From assembly GCA_025667525.1 (NCBI GenBank), contig CM046879.1, forward strand, positions 386,221,039 to 386,285,038: a stretch of 64,000 nt of DNA. Reading direction: 5' to 3'. Positions 21,066 through 31,748 of the stretch are shown piece after piece. Each line of letters starts with the position of its first letter. Position 1 is the first letter of the stretch. The notes beneath the pieces were generated by a model. It was given only the letters and a program-made list of their open reading frames with translations. It was not told the origin of the DNA and did no database searches. The stretch comes from Glebionis coronaria. Taxonomy: Eukaryota; Streptophyta; Magnoliopsida; Asterales; Asteraceae. The translations under genes and the position numbers were made by a program.

Positions 21066-22187
21066 TGCTATAACTGCCAGCAGCAAGGTCACTTTGCAAG
21101 GGAATGCCCTAACAAGAATGACCAGGAGAAGAGCAGATATTCAGCTTTTAAGGTTCAGGAGGTAAAGGATGACAAGAAGGCATTGGTGTCTGTTGACTCT
21201 ATGGTCAACTGGAATGATCATCAGACTACTACACTGGAATCAGCTGAGCCCTCTACTGACGTGTTTGCAATGATTGCTGGGAATTTATCTGATGCAGAGG
21301 AAGCAGACGAGTTTGCTCTTATGGGCATCTCACCTCAGGTACAACATTGTCCTCTTGGTTGTCATGATAAATATTTAGAACTGTTGTCCCAATATAATGA
21401 CTTAAATGATCAGAATGATAAGTATTTTTTACAGGTTCAAGCCTATAAGGCTTCTTTAAACACATTGGAACAACAAAAGAGGTGGCTTCAAGATACTCAC
21501 CGTAAGTATGAGGATAAAATTAGGATACTGAACATTGATTTAGAAAACACAACAAATATGCTTAAATACACAGAAAAGGTAAAAGATGACAGTATCAAAG
21601 AAAAACAAGAGATGCAAGAAAGATTAGATGCTACACTTTTGAGATTTGAAAAATGGCAAAAGGCACCTAAAAATCTTTCAAAATTAATCAATAGTGGCAT
21701 GTCTGGTAGGACTAAAAGAGGGTTAGGATTTGATAAATATATTGATTCAGAAGATGTGTTTGATTTATCTTTTTCGAGTGTCTTTGATCCCGACAAAGAG
21801 GAAGAGGGAGAACCTAGTTACAATAGGTTTAAACCAGCAGCAGAAATGCATGCTGTCCTTCCACCTCTTACTGGAACTTTCATGCCCACTTCTAGGCATA
21901 ATGACTTGGATGGATCACAGATGCATGAGTCCCAAAAAAGTTCTACTAATTCTAATGACTTTGTCTCGTGTACTTTCAATGACAAAGCCAGTGACTCTGC
22001 ATCAAGTGGTTCAAGTGAAGAGTCGAGACCTACAAGTTCCAAGTCGAATGATCATGTTTCTACTGGTGCTAGGAAGTGTGAAGAGAGAGTTGCTTTTAAT
22101 TCAACTGTGTCTAGTCCTGGTTTATTGAGTCCTAGGAAGATTTATTCTCCTAGAATTGTGTGTAATAAAGTTAGCAGTATGAAATAA
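21066..22187 (+). pseudogene. gag: Element D gag, C-terminal part: zinc knuckle and coiled coil
   Basis: Same frame as the N-terminal part. It begins with the CCHC knuckle CYNCQQQGHFAREC, then an acidic part with CPLGCHDKY, a long coiled coil (about 21380-21660) and a Ser-rich tail ending VSSMK and TAA (22185-22187). Element C has its stop at exactly this place, so this stop is older than the two insertions or functional. Confidence 0.85.
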
Positions 22188-22688
22188 TGTCATTCTAATA
22201 AAAGGTCGTTTAAAACATGTTGTGTTTGTGGGAGTGCATTTCATTTGATTAAAGATTGTGATTTTTATGACAAACATTCTTCTGTTCATCAATCATTTCC
22301 TGCTCCTGGTCCACCAGGAGTTGTTCCATATTCTTCTAGAAGACTAAACCCAAGTGCTCAATCGTTTTCTTCTTCTAGAAGGACCTCTCCATTAGCTTCT
22401 GATCATTGGAGAAACATTGGATTAACATCAAATAGACCAACCAGTAACTAGTTTCAGAATTTTAATCCAAATTATGCACATAATTTTGACCACATGTATT
22501 TTGGATTGGGAAATTTAGGAACTGCTGTTAAGCCCTCAGCAGGTTGTTCTTGGTCAAACAATAATACCAATATGATGAATAGACAACCAAAGAACAACGG
22601 TGGATCTCATCAATCTTCTTGGCTATCTACTAAAGATCCACAAGGCAGGCTCAAACCTGAAAAGGTTTGGGTCCCCTTAAGACACTAA
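22188..22688 (+). pseudogene. Element D: second zinc-knuckle segment after the gag stop
   Basis: In frame with gag after the TAA. It holds a second CX2CX4HX4C knuckle (CCVCGSAFHLIKDC) and ends KVWVPLRH with TAA at 22686. One extra stop at 22449 breaks it here, but the equivalent part of C (47829-48320) is open. It probably belongs to a longer gag reached by readthrough or by RNA processing. Confidence 0.7.
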
Positions 22689-22719
22689 CTTTTGCATCTT
22701 TATTATCTTGTTGTTGTAG
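22665..22719 (+). other. Candidate mini-intron at the gag/pol junction of D
   Basis: A 55-nt GT...AG stretch (GTTTGGGT to TTGTTGTTGTAG) contains CTAAC and a pyrimidine-rich end. Removing it joins LKPEK to VTPYQDP in phase 0 and fuses the zinc-knuckle segment to protease. Element C has the same arrangement with 58 nt. The length is short for a plant intron. Confidence 0.45.
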
Positions 22720-23277
22720 GTTACTCCATACCAAGATCCTACTCTAGGAATTGTTGATAGTGGATGCTCTAGGAGCATGACAGGAAATAAAAGTCTTCTA
22801 TCTAACTTTGTACCATTTCAAGGAGGAAAGGTGTATTTTGGTGGAGGTGAAGGCAGGATCACTGGCAAAGGAACGATTCAGACGCCCAATCTTAATTTTG
22901 AGCAGGTATACTATGTGGAAGCACTTCAACACTTCAACTTGATATCTGTCTCTAAGATTTGTGACAAGAAGCAGTTTGTCCTCTTTACGGATACTGATGT
23001 ACTTGTGCTATCCAAAGACTTTAAACTTCCGGATGACTCACAGGTTCTACTCAGAATCCCTAGAAGACACAATCTCTATAGTATCAAGCTAAATGAAGTC
23101 AACCCTACTGGTCAACTAGCATGTTTGGTTGCTAAAGCCTCAGAAGATGAAGCCACTCAATGGCACAAAAGGATGGGACATGTGAACTTCAATACCATTC
23201 ACAAACTAGCAAATATGAACCTGGTCTCTGGTTTACCTCCCAAGTCATTTAGAAATGATATTAATTGTCTTTCTTGA
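22720..23277 (+). pseudogene. pol: Element D pol: protease end and GAG-pre-integrase
   Basis: The frame opens right after a TAG at 22717. It shows IVDSGCSRSMTG, the aspartic-protease-like DSG motif of copia pol, then the GAG-pre-integrase domain with WHKRMGHVNF. A TGA at 23275 replaces the second Cys codon of the integrase zinc finger (C has CIACSKGK). Confidence 0.85.
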
Positions 23278-23979
23278 AGCAAAGGCAAACAACATAAAGC
23301 ATCCTTCAAGGCCATTACTGCTCTCAGCCTTATAACTGAACCATTGCAGCTACTACACATGGATTTATTTGGTCCTACCTCTATTAGGAGCATTGACCAC
23401 AAACAATTCTGTCTGGTGGTAACTGATGGATATAGCAGGTTTACGTGGGTTTTCTTTATGGCTGCCAAGAGTGAGACCTACTCAATTCTGAAAGATTTTA
23501 TTACACTTATAGAGAATCATTTGTCCAAGAAGGTTAAAGGTATTCGATGTGATAATGGAACCGAATTCAAAAATGCAGACCTCATAGCACTTTGTAATTC
23601 TAAAGGCATCAAAAGAGATTATAGTGCAGCAAGAACTCCTCAACAGAATGGCGTGGCAGAAAGAAAGAACATGACTCTAATAGAAGCAGCAAGAACAATG
23701 CTTGCCGATTCCAAGCTTCCAACCATGTTCTCGACAGAAGCTGTTAATACTGCAAGTTATGTTTTGAATAGAGTTTCTATTACAAATCATCACAAGAAGA
23801 CTCCTTATGAGCTCCTAACAGCCAAAGTTCCAAATATTGCTCATTTGAAGCCATTTGGGTGTCCTGTCACCATTCTAAATACTAGTGACTATTTGGGGAA
23901 ATTTGATGGAAAGGCAGATGAAGGACACATTGTGGGATATTCAGCTCACTCTCGGGCTTATCATGTCTACAATCTCTAA
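23278..23979 (+). pseudogene. pol: Element D pol: integrase core
   Basis: Same frame. It has MDLFGPT, CDNGTEF and PQQNGVAERKN, so the D, D and E residues are all present. A TAA at 23977 replaces a Gln codon of C (NLQAKR). Confidence 0.88.
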
Positions 23980-24890
23980 GCCAAGCGAGTAATTGAAACT
24001 ATAAATCTCAAGTATTTTGAGGAGAAGTCAAACATCCAAGGCAAGGGTCCTGAATGGTATTTTGATCTTGATTATCTTAGTGATTCATTAGGATATTTTC
24101 GTTTCAAAACTAACCATGATGCAGGTCCACAAGTGTTTGCAACTTCTAGTACAGGTGCTCACTCTAGTCTTTCCGACTCAGATGACGAGGATGATATTTT
24201 TGTTGTTCCATCCTATTCCACCACAGTCTCTCCTACTCCTCCTGGTGATGCAACTACATTGGATGTATTGGATTCAAAAGTAGCTCTTGACACACTACTC
24301 AAACAACAACAAGAAGCTACTACAACAGCTGCTCAAGGTGGCTTTGAGTTTCCCTGAATACGCTTGCTGACAAAGCTGCTCCTAGTACTCCAACTGTTAC
24401 TCCTCGTGCTAGTTTAACACCTATTGGCAGTCCGACTAGTGATTCTAATTCCCATACTAGATTCTCAAGTCCTTCTGACCTGGGGAACCATCAAAAGAAG
24501 TCCTCTACCAAGCTAGATGATATTCATAAGCAACCAATAGATGGCATTTTCAACTCTGCTTCATATGATGTTGACTTTATTGGGGATCTTACTAACTTGG
24601 CACCAGAAGTGGAAGTAGCTTCCAATCAAGTGTTGCAGTCACACAAAGATCACCCTACTACTCAAATCATTGGAGATCTTGGTTCTCCTGTCAAGACTCG
24701 CAGAATGCATAAGAAGGCCTCGTTTGATCATCATGCTCTTGTGAGCTATATTGAAGATCAAAAGCGTAATAATCATACGGACTTTCAACATTGTTTGTTT
24801 GCTTGTTTTCTTTCACAGGTGGAACCTAGATCAGTCTCTCATGCTCTTGAGGATCAAAGTTGGGTGGAGGCTATGCAGGAGGAAATGTAG
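23980..24890 (+). pseudogene. pol: Element D pol: integrase-RT linker, frameshifted
   Basis: Ser/Thr/Pro-rich linker matching that of C. A TGA at 24355 lies in a stretch rearranged by small indels, after which the frame changes. RT starts with KTRRMHKKASFDHH and runs to a TAG at 24888 that replaces a Gln codon of C (EEMQQF). Confidence 0.8.
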
Positions 24891-26020
24891 CAATTCTTGT
24901 TTCAGAATGTTTGGATCCAGTTGACTTACCGGATGGAAAGACAGCAATTGGTACCAAATGGATTCTCAAAAACAAGAAGGATGCACGGGGTATTGTGGTG
25001 AGAAATAAGGCGAGGTTGGTTGCACAGGGTCATACACAACTTGAAGGCATTGACTACCCTGAAGTTTTTTCTACTGTTGCTAGGATTGAGGCCATTCGTC
25101 TGTTTTTGGCTTTTGCTTCCTATATGGGCTTTACAGTTTTTCAGATGGATGTCAAGAGTGCATTTCTCTATGGCAAGATTTATGAGGAAGTTTATGTCAC
25201 TCAACCTAAGGGCTTTGTAGATCCACTTCATCCCAAGAAAGTTTACAAGGTGGTCAAGGCTCTTTATGGACTTCATCAGGCTCCTAGAGCTTGGTATGAG
25301 CGTCTCTCAACTTTCTTGTTGAAACATGGCTATAGAAGAGGCACAATTGACAAAACACTATTTCTTAAGAGGAACACCAAGGACATTATCCTTGTTCAGG
25401 TGTATGTGGACGATATTATTTTTGGTTCTACTAAAAAGGAATGGTGTGATGAGTTTGAACAACTGATGAAGGGTGAATTTCAGATGAGTGATATGGGAGA
25501 GCTTACATTTTTCCTTGGTCTTCAAGTCAAGCAACAGTCGGATGGGATCTTCATAAGTCAAGATAAGTATGTTCATGAGATCCTTCAGAAGTTTGATATG
25601 GATCCTCTTAGACCAGCAGCAACACCTTATGAAGTTGCTAAAGTCAAACTCAAGAATGAGCCAGATCCTCTGGTAAATGTTCACATGTACAGGTCTATGA
25701 TTGGCTCACTCATGTATTTGACTGCATCAAGTCTGGATATCATGTTTGCAGTAAGTGCTTGTTCTAGACATCAGGTGGCTCCAACGATTTCTAACTTGAA
25801 TGCAGTCAAGAAGATTTTCAAGTACATCACGGCTCAACCTAAGCTCGGCTTGTGGGATCCTAAAGAATCACCTTTTGTTCTTGAAGCATATAGTGATAGT
25901 GACTATGCTGGTGCTAATAATGACAGAAAATCTACTACTGGTGGTTGTCAATTTTTGGGTCGAAGACTTATTTCATGGCAATGCAAGAAACAGACGATCG
26001 TAGCTACTTCTTCAACATAA
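24891..26020 (+). pseudogene. pol: Element D pol: reverse transcriptase
   Basis: A one-base loss near 24915 moves the frame, then RT reads through ([35 protein letters not shown]). It continues into the RNase H start (YSDSDYAG) and stops at a TAA (26018) where C has Lys in SSTKAEY. The YVDD catalytic box is intact. Confidence 0.88.
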
Positions 26021-26344
26021 GCTAAATACGTTGCTGCTGCTAGCTGTTGTGGACAAGTTTTGTGGATCCAAAATCAGATGCTGGATAATGGGTTCAATTT
26101 TATGAACACCAAAATTTTCATTGACAACCAAAGCACTATCTGCATTGTGAAGAATCCTGTTTTTCATCAACGTACAAAGCATATTGAAATTCGTCACCAT
26201 TTTATACGGGATGCCAATGAGAAGAAGTTGATACAGGTTCTTAAGGTTCATACGGATGATAATGTTGCTGATCTGTTGCCTAAAGCCTTTGATGGTCCTC
26301 GGCTCAATCACTTGGTGGTTCACATTGGGATAGTCAATCCTTGA
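26021..26344 (+). pseudogene. pol: Element D pol: RNase H C-terminal part
   Basis: Same frame as RT. It has FIDNQSTICIVKNP and TKHIEIRHHFIRD and ends at a natural stop shortly after the conserved copia end. Confidence 0.88.
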
Positions 26345-26969
26345 GACCTAGGAATGAGGGGAGGCTAAGCCTAAGGGGAGGCTTAGTGTACATATTTACT
26401 GGCACAGACTAACATATTGGTAGATTTTAACAACAGATTGAATGGGTTCTTGTGGTGTGTGTTACTCCTAGTGGAGGTTTTTTCTCACTTCTGATGGTTG
26501 TCTTCATTAATGACTGGCTTCTAGTCCTTAATGGTTAGCTTCTAGTCGTTCATGGTTGGCTTCTAGTGGATAAAAATCCTTCTTTATCAAGGGATGGTTG
26601 GCTTCTAGTCTTGGTTTGGGACACTGTTCACTTTGTTGACTTCTGTTGACTACATTATGCTTCTAGTGTTGACCATTGTGCTCTTTGACTTTTATTCAAC
26701 GCATGCAAATTCTGGTATATATCCTCTTATTTAACTTTGGTAAAATGGGATTTGCAAATAATGTTATAAGGGGCAAGTGGTTACTTTGCATTAACTACCT
26801 AATTTGAAAGGGCAACCCTCATTATTAAGGGTCAATGAACAGTTACTAGACCATTATTTATGGTCAATTAACCCCCTTGACTCATTCATCACAATCATAA
26901 CACACGCACATCCGCTCCTACTCTCTCAAACCCTAACAAATCATCTTCCATTCCTTCTGATCAACATCA
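26345..26969 (+). other. Spacer between pol and the third ORF of D, with a short tandem repeat
   Basis: No ORF is supported. GGCTTCTAGTC recurs at 26516, 26537 (first base changed), 26558 (last base changed) and 26600; the first three copies are spaced by 21 bp. The stretch just before 26970 could act as the leader of a separate mRNA, but no clear TATA box is seen. Confidence 0.6.
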
Positions 26970-27713
26970 ATGGCTGCTTTGGTCTACCAACCCGCTCACA
27001 ATAAGGTCGCTTATCTAGGAGATGGTCCTAAATGTGATGACTTCACAGACATTCTGGAGTTTATTGAGGCTTCTAACCTCAGGTATGCTTTTACTGTGTG
27101 CCCTATTGTTTATGATAGTGTGATCCGTCAGTTTTGGGATTCTGCTACACTTGTGGCTGTGGTTGGTCGTCCACGTGAACTCCATGCTACCATTGATGGA
27201 CGTTCTTATGTGGTTACTAAAGCTTCTATTAGGAGTTCCCTTCATCTTCAAGATGAAGGTGGTGTTGTTTCCATCCCCAATGCTGAGGTTTTGGAGGGGA
27301 TGGCTGCTATTGGGTATAATCATGGGGGGAAGTTTAACTTCCAAAAGAATAGGTTTTCCCCCCAATGGAAGCTTCTAGTGCACTTTTTGATTCATTGTTT
27401 AAGCCCTAAGTATGGGAGTTGGGATGCTTTTCCTACTCCTTTGGCTACTGGTCTAATCTGCATAGCATAGGGTAGGGTGTTTAATTTCTCTCGCTATTTG
27501 TTTGATGGGATGGTTAGCAATCTGTCTAGTACTGGTTCTAAGAAAAAATTTTTAATGTATCCTAGGTTTTTACAGCAGATACTTGTGTGTTTACCTCGGG
27601 ATAGGGAGGAGTATGAGACTCCTAAGCTTACTGCTAAAGTGTACTATAATATGGCTCATGGGTTTAGAGGGGAGTGGAGGCCCCTTACTGATGCAATGCT
27701 AGGCCTTGCCTAA
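26970..27713 (+). pseudogene. Element D third ORF, N-terminal domain
   Basis: Starts MAALVYQPAHNKVAYLGDG, as in C (MAALAYQPAHNRVAYLGDG). The domain includes SVIRQFWDSA, YVVTKASIRSSLHL, SPQWKLLVHFLIHCLSP and, after a TAG at 27468, GRVFNFSRYLFDGMVSNL and FLMYPRFLQQIL. From memory it matches a protein family attached to copia elements in Asteraceae whose role is unknown. No signal peptide or membrane segment is evident, which argues against a typical envelope. The equivalent of 27083-28089 is missing from C. Confidence 0.7.
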
Positions 27714-28567
27714 GGTCCTCCTGATGTTATTCCTCCGGTTGACCAAGCCGAGGAGGAACCTCAATTAGGTGATGACCCAATGGAGGAGGAGCATCCTGCT
27801 GGTGGTGCACCTAATGTGGTTATGGAAGAGCCGGTTGAGGAGGTGGTGGTTGAAAGGCCATCCACTTCCAAGGCTGCCCCCTCTTCGATGCCACATTCGT
27901 CTCCATTTGTGGATACCCTCCTCCTAGTCCTGTCCCTTATTCTTCTGCTAAGCCTTCTGGTTCTCGTGCTCATACAGCTGACCCCTTTATTGCTTCTGGT
28001 TCCAATGAAGCCTTCCCAGACCCAAGTCCTCTTGGTGGGAAAGCGGAGGAGCCTATTACACTTACTTCTTTGCTTGATCTCATGCATAGGTACCATGAAC
28101 GGATTCTTTCTTTCGAGGCGGATTTGAATCAACATCGTAAGCTTACCAGGGAATTTGTTCTTCCCATGGCTGACCGGATTAAAGCCTTGGAGACAAAGCA
28201 GAGGCGAAGGAAGAAGCATGTGGTTCAATCTGATTCTGATTAGGAGGTTGAAGCTCTTGTGGAGGATGGCTTGAATTTGTTGGCGAAGGCTGCCTTTGCT
28301 GATAAGTTATATGACGATCTGCCGATTCCTCCTACTTCTTCCAGCATCCCTCCTGCTGCTGCTACCTTTACACCAAAGGAAGATGTTGCTGGTACTACTG
28401 CTGGTTCAACTGCTGGACCATCTCATGATCCAAAGGGTAAAGCCCCTATGACTGATGCTCCCTCACCCCCTCGCAAGCGTACACAGAGACAACTTGAGGA
28501 GGAAAGGTTGGGTGAGGAGGCTGCACAAAGGATGCAAGCGGATATTGACCAAGCTGCTCGGGCTTAG
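27714..28567 (+). pseudogene. Element D third ORF, Pro-rich and coiled linker
   Basis: The TGCC-TAA at 27711 interrupts the frame, a small indel near 27915 shifts it, and TAGs at 28241 and 28565 interrupt it again. It reads as a Pro/Ser-rich segment, then HERILSFEADLNQHRKL with a basic KRRRKKH-like tract, an acidic part, and a charged helix EEERLGEEAAQRMQADIDQA. The basic tract could be a nuclear-localization signal. Confidence 0.6.
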
Positions 28568-30039
28568 GAGGAAGCTCTTCAGAAGCAAAGACGTGAACAG
28601 TTGCAGCATGATGCTATGCATTGGGATGATAGCGATTGGATGCGGGTGCTTACTATTCTTACCTCGGATTATTCACAGTTTACTGATCTCTTGGGTTCTG
28701 ATGTGAATGAGCATAATTGTATTCCTCGAGCTATGGTGTTAATGCGTAAGCAACAGTTAGCGCTTGCTGCTCAACTTCGTGAAAAACGTAAGAACAGGCC
28801 TTTGACGAAAACCGAGGAGAAAAGTTGATGCAATGGTATCTCAAGTATCAGTCGGCTGCTTATTTCACTGTTGGTTGGACATGGGAATGGGTTCGGGCAT
28901 TGTCTTTTGATGAGCTTAAGGCGCTATATGAACGAATGATCAAGCATCAGAGCACACCTGTTCCGGAGTGTTTCATCTATCGTCCTCCTCCACGAGTGGT
29001 TCCTACTTCTCAACCTGCTGTTGCTCCTGGTTCTACATCTGATGCTCCTCTTGGTTCTGCTTCTATTCCATCGGTTGTTGATGTTTCTCCTATTGGTACC
29101 ACCCCTACACCTTCGGTTGCTCCTCCTGTTTCATCTCTAGGTCCTACTACCACCACCACCTATGCTACTACTACCACCACCACTGCTACTCCGACTATGG
29201 CACCATCATCACCACCCGTGATTGGTCCTCAACCTATTCCTTCTTCTGGTGCAGCTCCTGTTGATCCTTTGGTTGGGCAAGGTATTGATTCTACTTCTGC
29301 TGATCCTACTCCTGCTGCAAAGGTAAAGGTAAAGGTTGAACCCTCGCCTGGTGCTCCCACTCCTCGCCGTTCCATCCGCAAGCAGTTGGCTAGACGTGCT
29401 AGACGTGGCAAGTCTGTTCCCTATGAGAAGCGTGCTCCCGAAAATCTTATTAATGCAGCTTCCGATAGTGACTCAGAATTGCCGTTGGGTAATGGATCTA
29501 TTACAGGTTGGACGGTTAAGCCTTCCATGACTCTACCTGGTACTGTCTCCCATAGGATTACCATTAGTGATGGTTATGTTCGGTATGCTTCAGGTTTGCA
29601 AGGTATTTTGTTCTGGGCGGATCGTAAAGATCTTATGGAATTGTATGGGTTTGTGGATGCTGGTATGCCTGTTCATCCTAGTGAAGTGCCCTCCTGGCCT
29701 GGTCTGAGAATGTGGGCTGATTTGAAAATGATGCTTGATTCCCCTCCACATGCTCCCCTTTCTGGTGTCTAGAAGGACCAGCCAACATGGGTTATCACGA
29801 GATGGAAGTTATATGCTGGTTGTGGTGTGCATGTCTTGGATTTGGAGTCTGGTGCTATGGTGTTCATGCTCACGGATTTGGACTATCCGTTGACTATTGC
29901 TTCGATGGAGGCCATGCTTGCTTGTCACTTGCAGATTTCTAATGCCCCTTCCGGGAATGAGTCTTCTATGGCGACTACACTGGTGGAAGGGATCCAAGCT
30001 CGATTGCAAGCTGAGAAGGTGGCTGCGTCTGGTATGTGA
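28568..30039 (+). pseudogene. Element D third ORF, C-terminal domains
   Basis: Readable as DWMRVLTILTSDYSQFTDLLG, then after a one-base loss near 28825 as MQWYLKYQS and FDELKALYERMIKHQ, a long Thr/Pro/Ser-rich low-complexity part, a basic part RRSIRKQLARRARRGK, and a final globular domain (ITISDGYVRY, WADRKDLMELYG, ITRWKLYAGCGVHVLDLE). A TAG at 29770 interrupts the last domain. The final stop is at 30037-30039. The same domains occur in C. Confidence 0.65.
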
Positions 30040-31017
30040 TGTGGTTGGTTTGTAAGTTTTTAAGTTTTGTGTTTTATGTTCATCTGTTAATACTGCTATT
30101 CTTTTCACCAATATGTAAAGTGATTGGTGACTTTCATTAATTATAGTTAGTTAAAAAAAAAGAAAAAAAAAACATATACTTTTTATATAATATCTGCTTA
30201 TACTTTAAACAAGTCATGGATTTTACAGTTGTGAATAATATACCATTTGCTTATACTGGTTTAAAAATTTGGGTTCATGTTGTTGATTCACACTTGTGCT
30301 GGTTGGTTGTTTTGATCTAGTGTTGGACTTGGTCCTCACAACAAATGGTCCTCAACTCACCATGTCTAACCGACAAGAAAGAGTTGATTCACCTTGAGGG
30401 TACGGCTCCTGGTGTGATTCTCAAATCCGTTGATGGTTGCCAGGTTACCCAAAACTGGATGGTTTTCACTTGCCATGGTCCTAGACTGAAAAGTGGATAA
30501 TCCAAGGGGGTACGGCTCTTGGTAAAGATTTTATCAAATCCGTTGATAGATGTAATAGCTTGCTTAAAGCTATAGGGTTTTCAACTCACCGATGCTTCAT
30601 TGCTAAGAGTTGGCGAGTCCAGAAGGGTACGGCTTCTGGTAAAGACATATCAAATCCGTTGACGGTTGTGATGGTTTGCCTAAAAGCATCAGGGTACCCC
30701 CACTCACCATTGATTCACGTTCTAAGAGTTGGGTTGGGTTCTGGTCTCCCAGGGTGATGCTTATTCCACCAGAAAGACTGGCTAGCCCAAGAGCGAGCAG
30801 CTACTTGGTAAAGGCTCATCAAATCTGCTCATGTTGCTGTAAAGATTCAACACGATGCTAATTTGTTTCAAGCTTTGGAGAAGCTTCTAGTGTTCCTTGT
30901 TGCAGCGGTTCTTATTTTTCTTATCTTGCTGATGCTGCTGTTTCTTTTGCTGTTTCAATCCTCAAGCTTTATTGCACGTTTTCCGGGAAACTTGAACTCA
31001 ACAGGTCAAATTCAAGT
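30040..31017 (+). other. 3' noncoding region of element D
   Basis: No ORF is supported. It contains an A-rich stretch near 30150 and a tandem array of hairpin units (30353-30740), followed by a Leu-codon-like T-rich stretch that shows no frame. Confidence 0.6.
30353..30740 (+). repeat. Tandem hairpin cassettes in the 3' UTR of D
   Basis: Three clear units and one decayed unit, about 110-125 bp each. Each has hairpin p (CAACTC/GAGTTG at 30353-30386 and 30582-30612; CACTT/AAGTG at 30467-30495), hairpin r around a kept GGTACGG loop (30391-30413 imperfect; CCAAG/CTTGG 30502-30522; CCAGAA/TTCTGG 30619-30639), the kept word TCAAATCCGTTGA, and hairpin q (30440-30458; ATAGCTT/AAGCTAT 30555-30573; TGATG/CATCA 30669-30691). 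Stems change on both arms between units. Confidence 0.72.
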
Positions 31018-31029
31018 TTAAGGGAGGAT
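31018..31029 (+). other. Polypurine tract of element D
   Basis: TTAAGGGAGGAT precedes the TG of the 3' LTR. Confidence 0.85.
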
Positions 31030-31490
31030 TGTTAGGACCATTGGAATAGTTAATTGTAATAGTTAGACTAGGAGGTATGTAGTTCCTCCTGGTCATAGTA
31101 GTAGTAGGAGCAAGTCGTGCTCCTGGTCTTAGTTAAAGTCAAACTTTATTATTTAGTTATTATTCTGTTAGGATATGCATGAGATATGTTAGGAAAGGAT
31201 ATGCATATCAGTTTTACACGTTTTGTTTAATGATGTATTAGGGTTTCCTTGTAGTATAAAAGGAACCTTAGGCGAAGGGTTATAGACACCTTCATCAAAC
31301 GTAATTCTAGTTATCATTAATATTAGAAATCCTTAGAAAAGGATCAAGTCATTATAGTTATTATGTTCTTCTTTATAGTATTTGTATTCCGCACTTATAT
31401 TGTGTATAGAGTCTCTCTTTGAATAGACTTTTGTTTACAAAAGTCGTTCACCGTTCTTGACAGGCTGATCCACATCTAGTGGACCCAACA
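31030..31490 (+). repeat. 3' LTR of element D
   Basis: 461 bp, TGTTAGGACC to GGACCCAACA. It lacks four bases (a CAAG unit near the right end) found in the 5' LTR, and shows about 13 substitutions by eye. Confidence 0.94.
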
Positions 31491-31748
31491 TAAAATTTTA
31501 AAATTTGGCCATTTTTAGCCTTATTAGCAACAAAACAAAACATTGAAAATTTGAAAACGTGAGGGCGTAGCAAAGCAAGTACCTATTCACCCCCCATACT
31601 AAAAGTAAACATTGTCCTCAATGTTTCGAGTCTAAAGGTGGAGCACCCCCATACTAGAGACGAAGAATCAAATGCTTAGGATCTATCATGGAAAGGGTGA
31701 TCAACAATATATCTAAAGCCGTTTATGAATTATGCTAAGAGATAATTG
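31491..31748 (-). other. Element A noncoding region next to integrase, with hairpin and internal polypurine-like tract
   Basis: On the minus strand AAACATTG-AGGA-CAATGTTT (31607-31626) is followed by TAGTATGGGGGG (31590-31600). Element B has the same pair at 53694-53713 and 53676-53683. The tract is far from the LTR once D is removed, so it is an internal copy. Confidence 0.65.

Larger units (their letters stand above)
19437..31490 (+). mobile_element. Element D: Ty1/copia element with a third ORF, inserted in A
   Basis: LTRs at 19437-19901 (465 bp) and 31030-31490 (461 bp) differ at roughly 13 sites plus a 4-bp deletion by eye. The flanking five bases are GAAAA and TAAAA, an imperfect duplication. 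Order: iMet primer site, gag with two zinc-knuckle regions, protease, integrase, RT, RNase H, a third ORF (26970-30039), a repeated-hairpin 3' UTR and a polypurine tract. All coding parts have stops or shifts. Element C is a second member of the same family. Confidence 0.93.

Noticed and set aside
27761..28228. 155-codon minus-strand ORF in D
   Set aside because: It is a shadow of the third ORF; codons of the plus-strand protein match C, this one does not.
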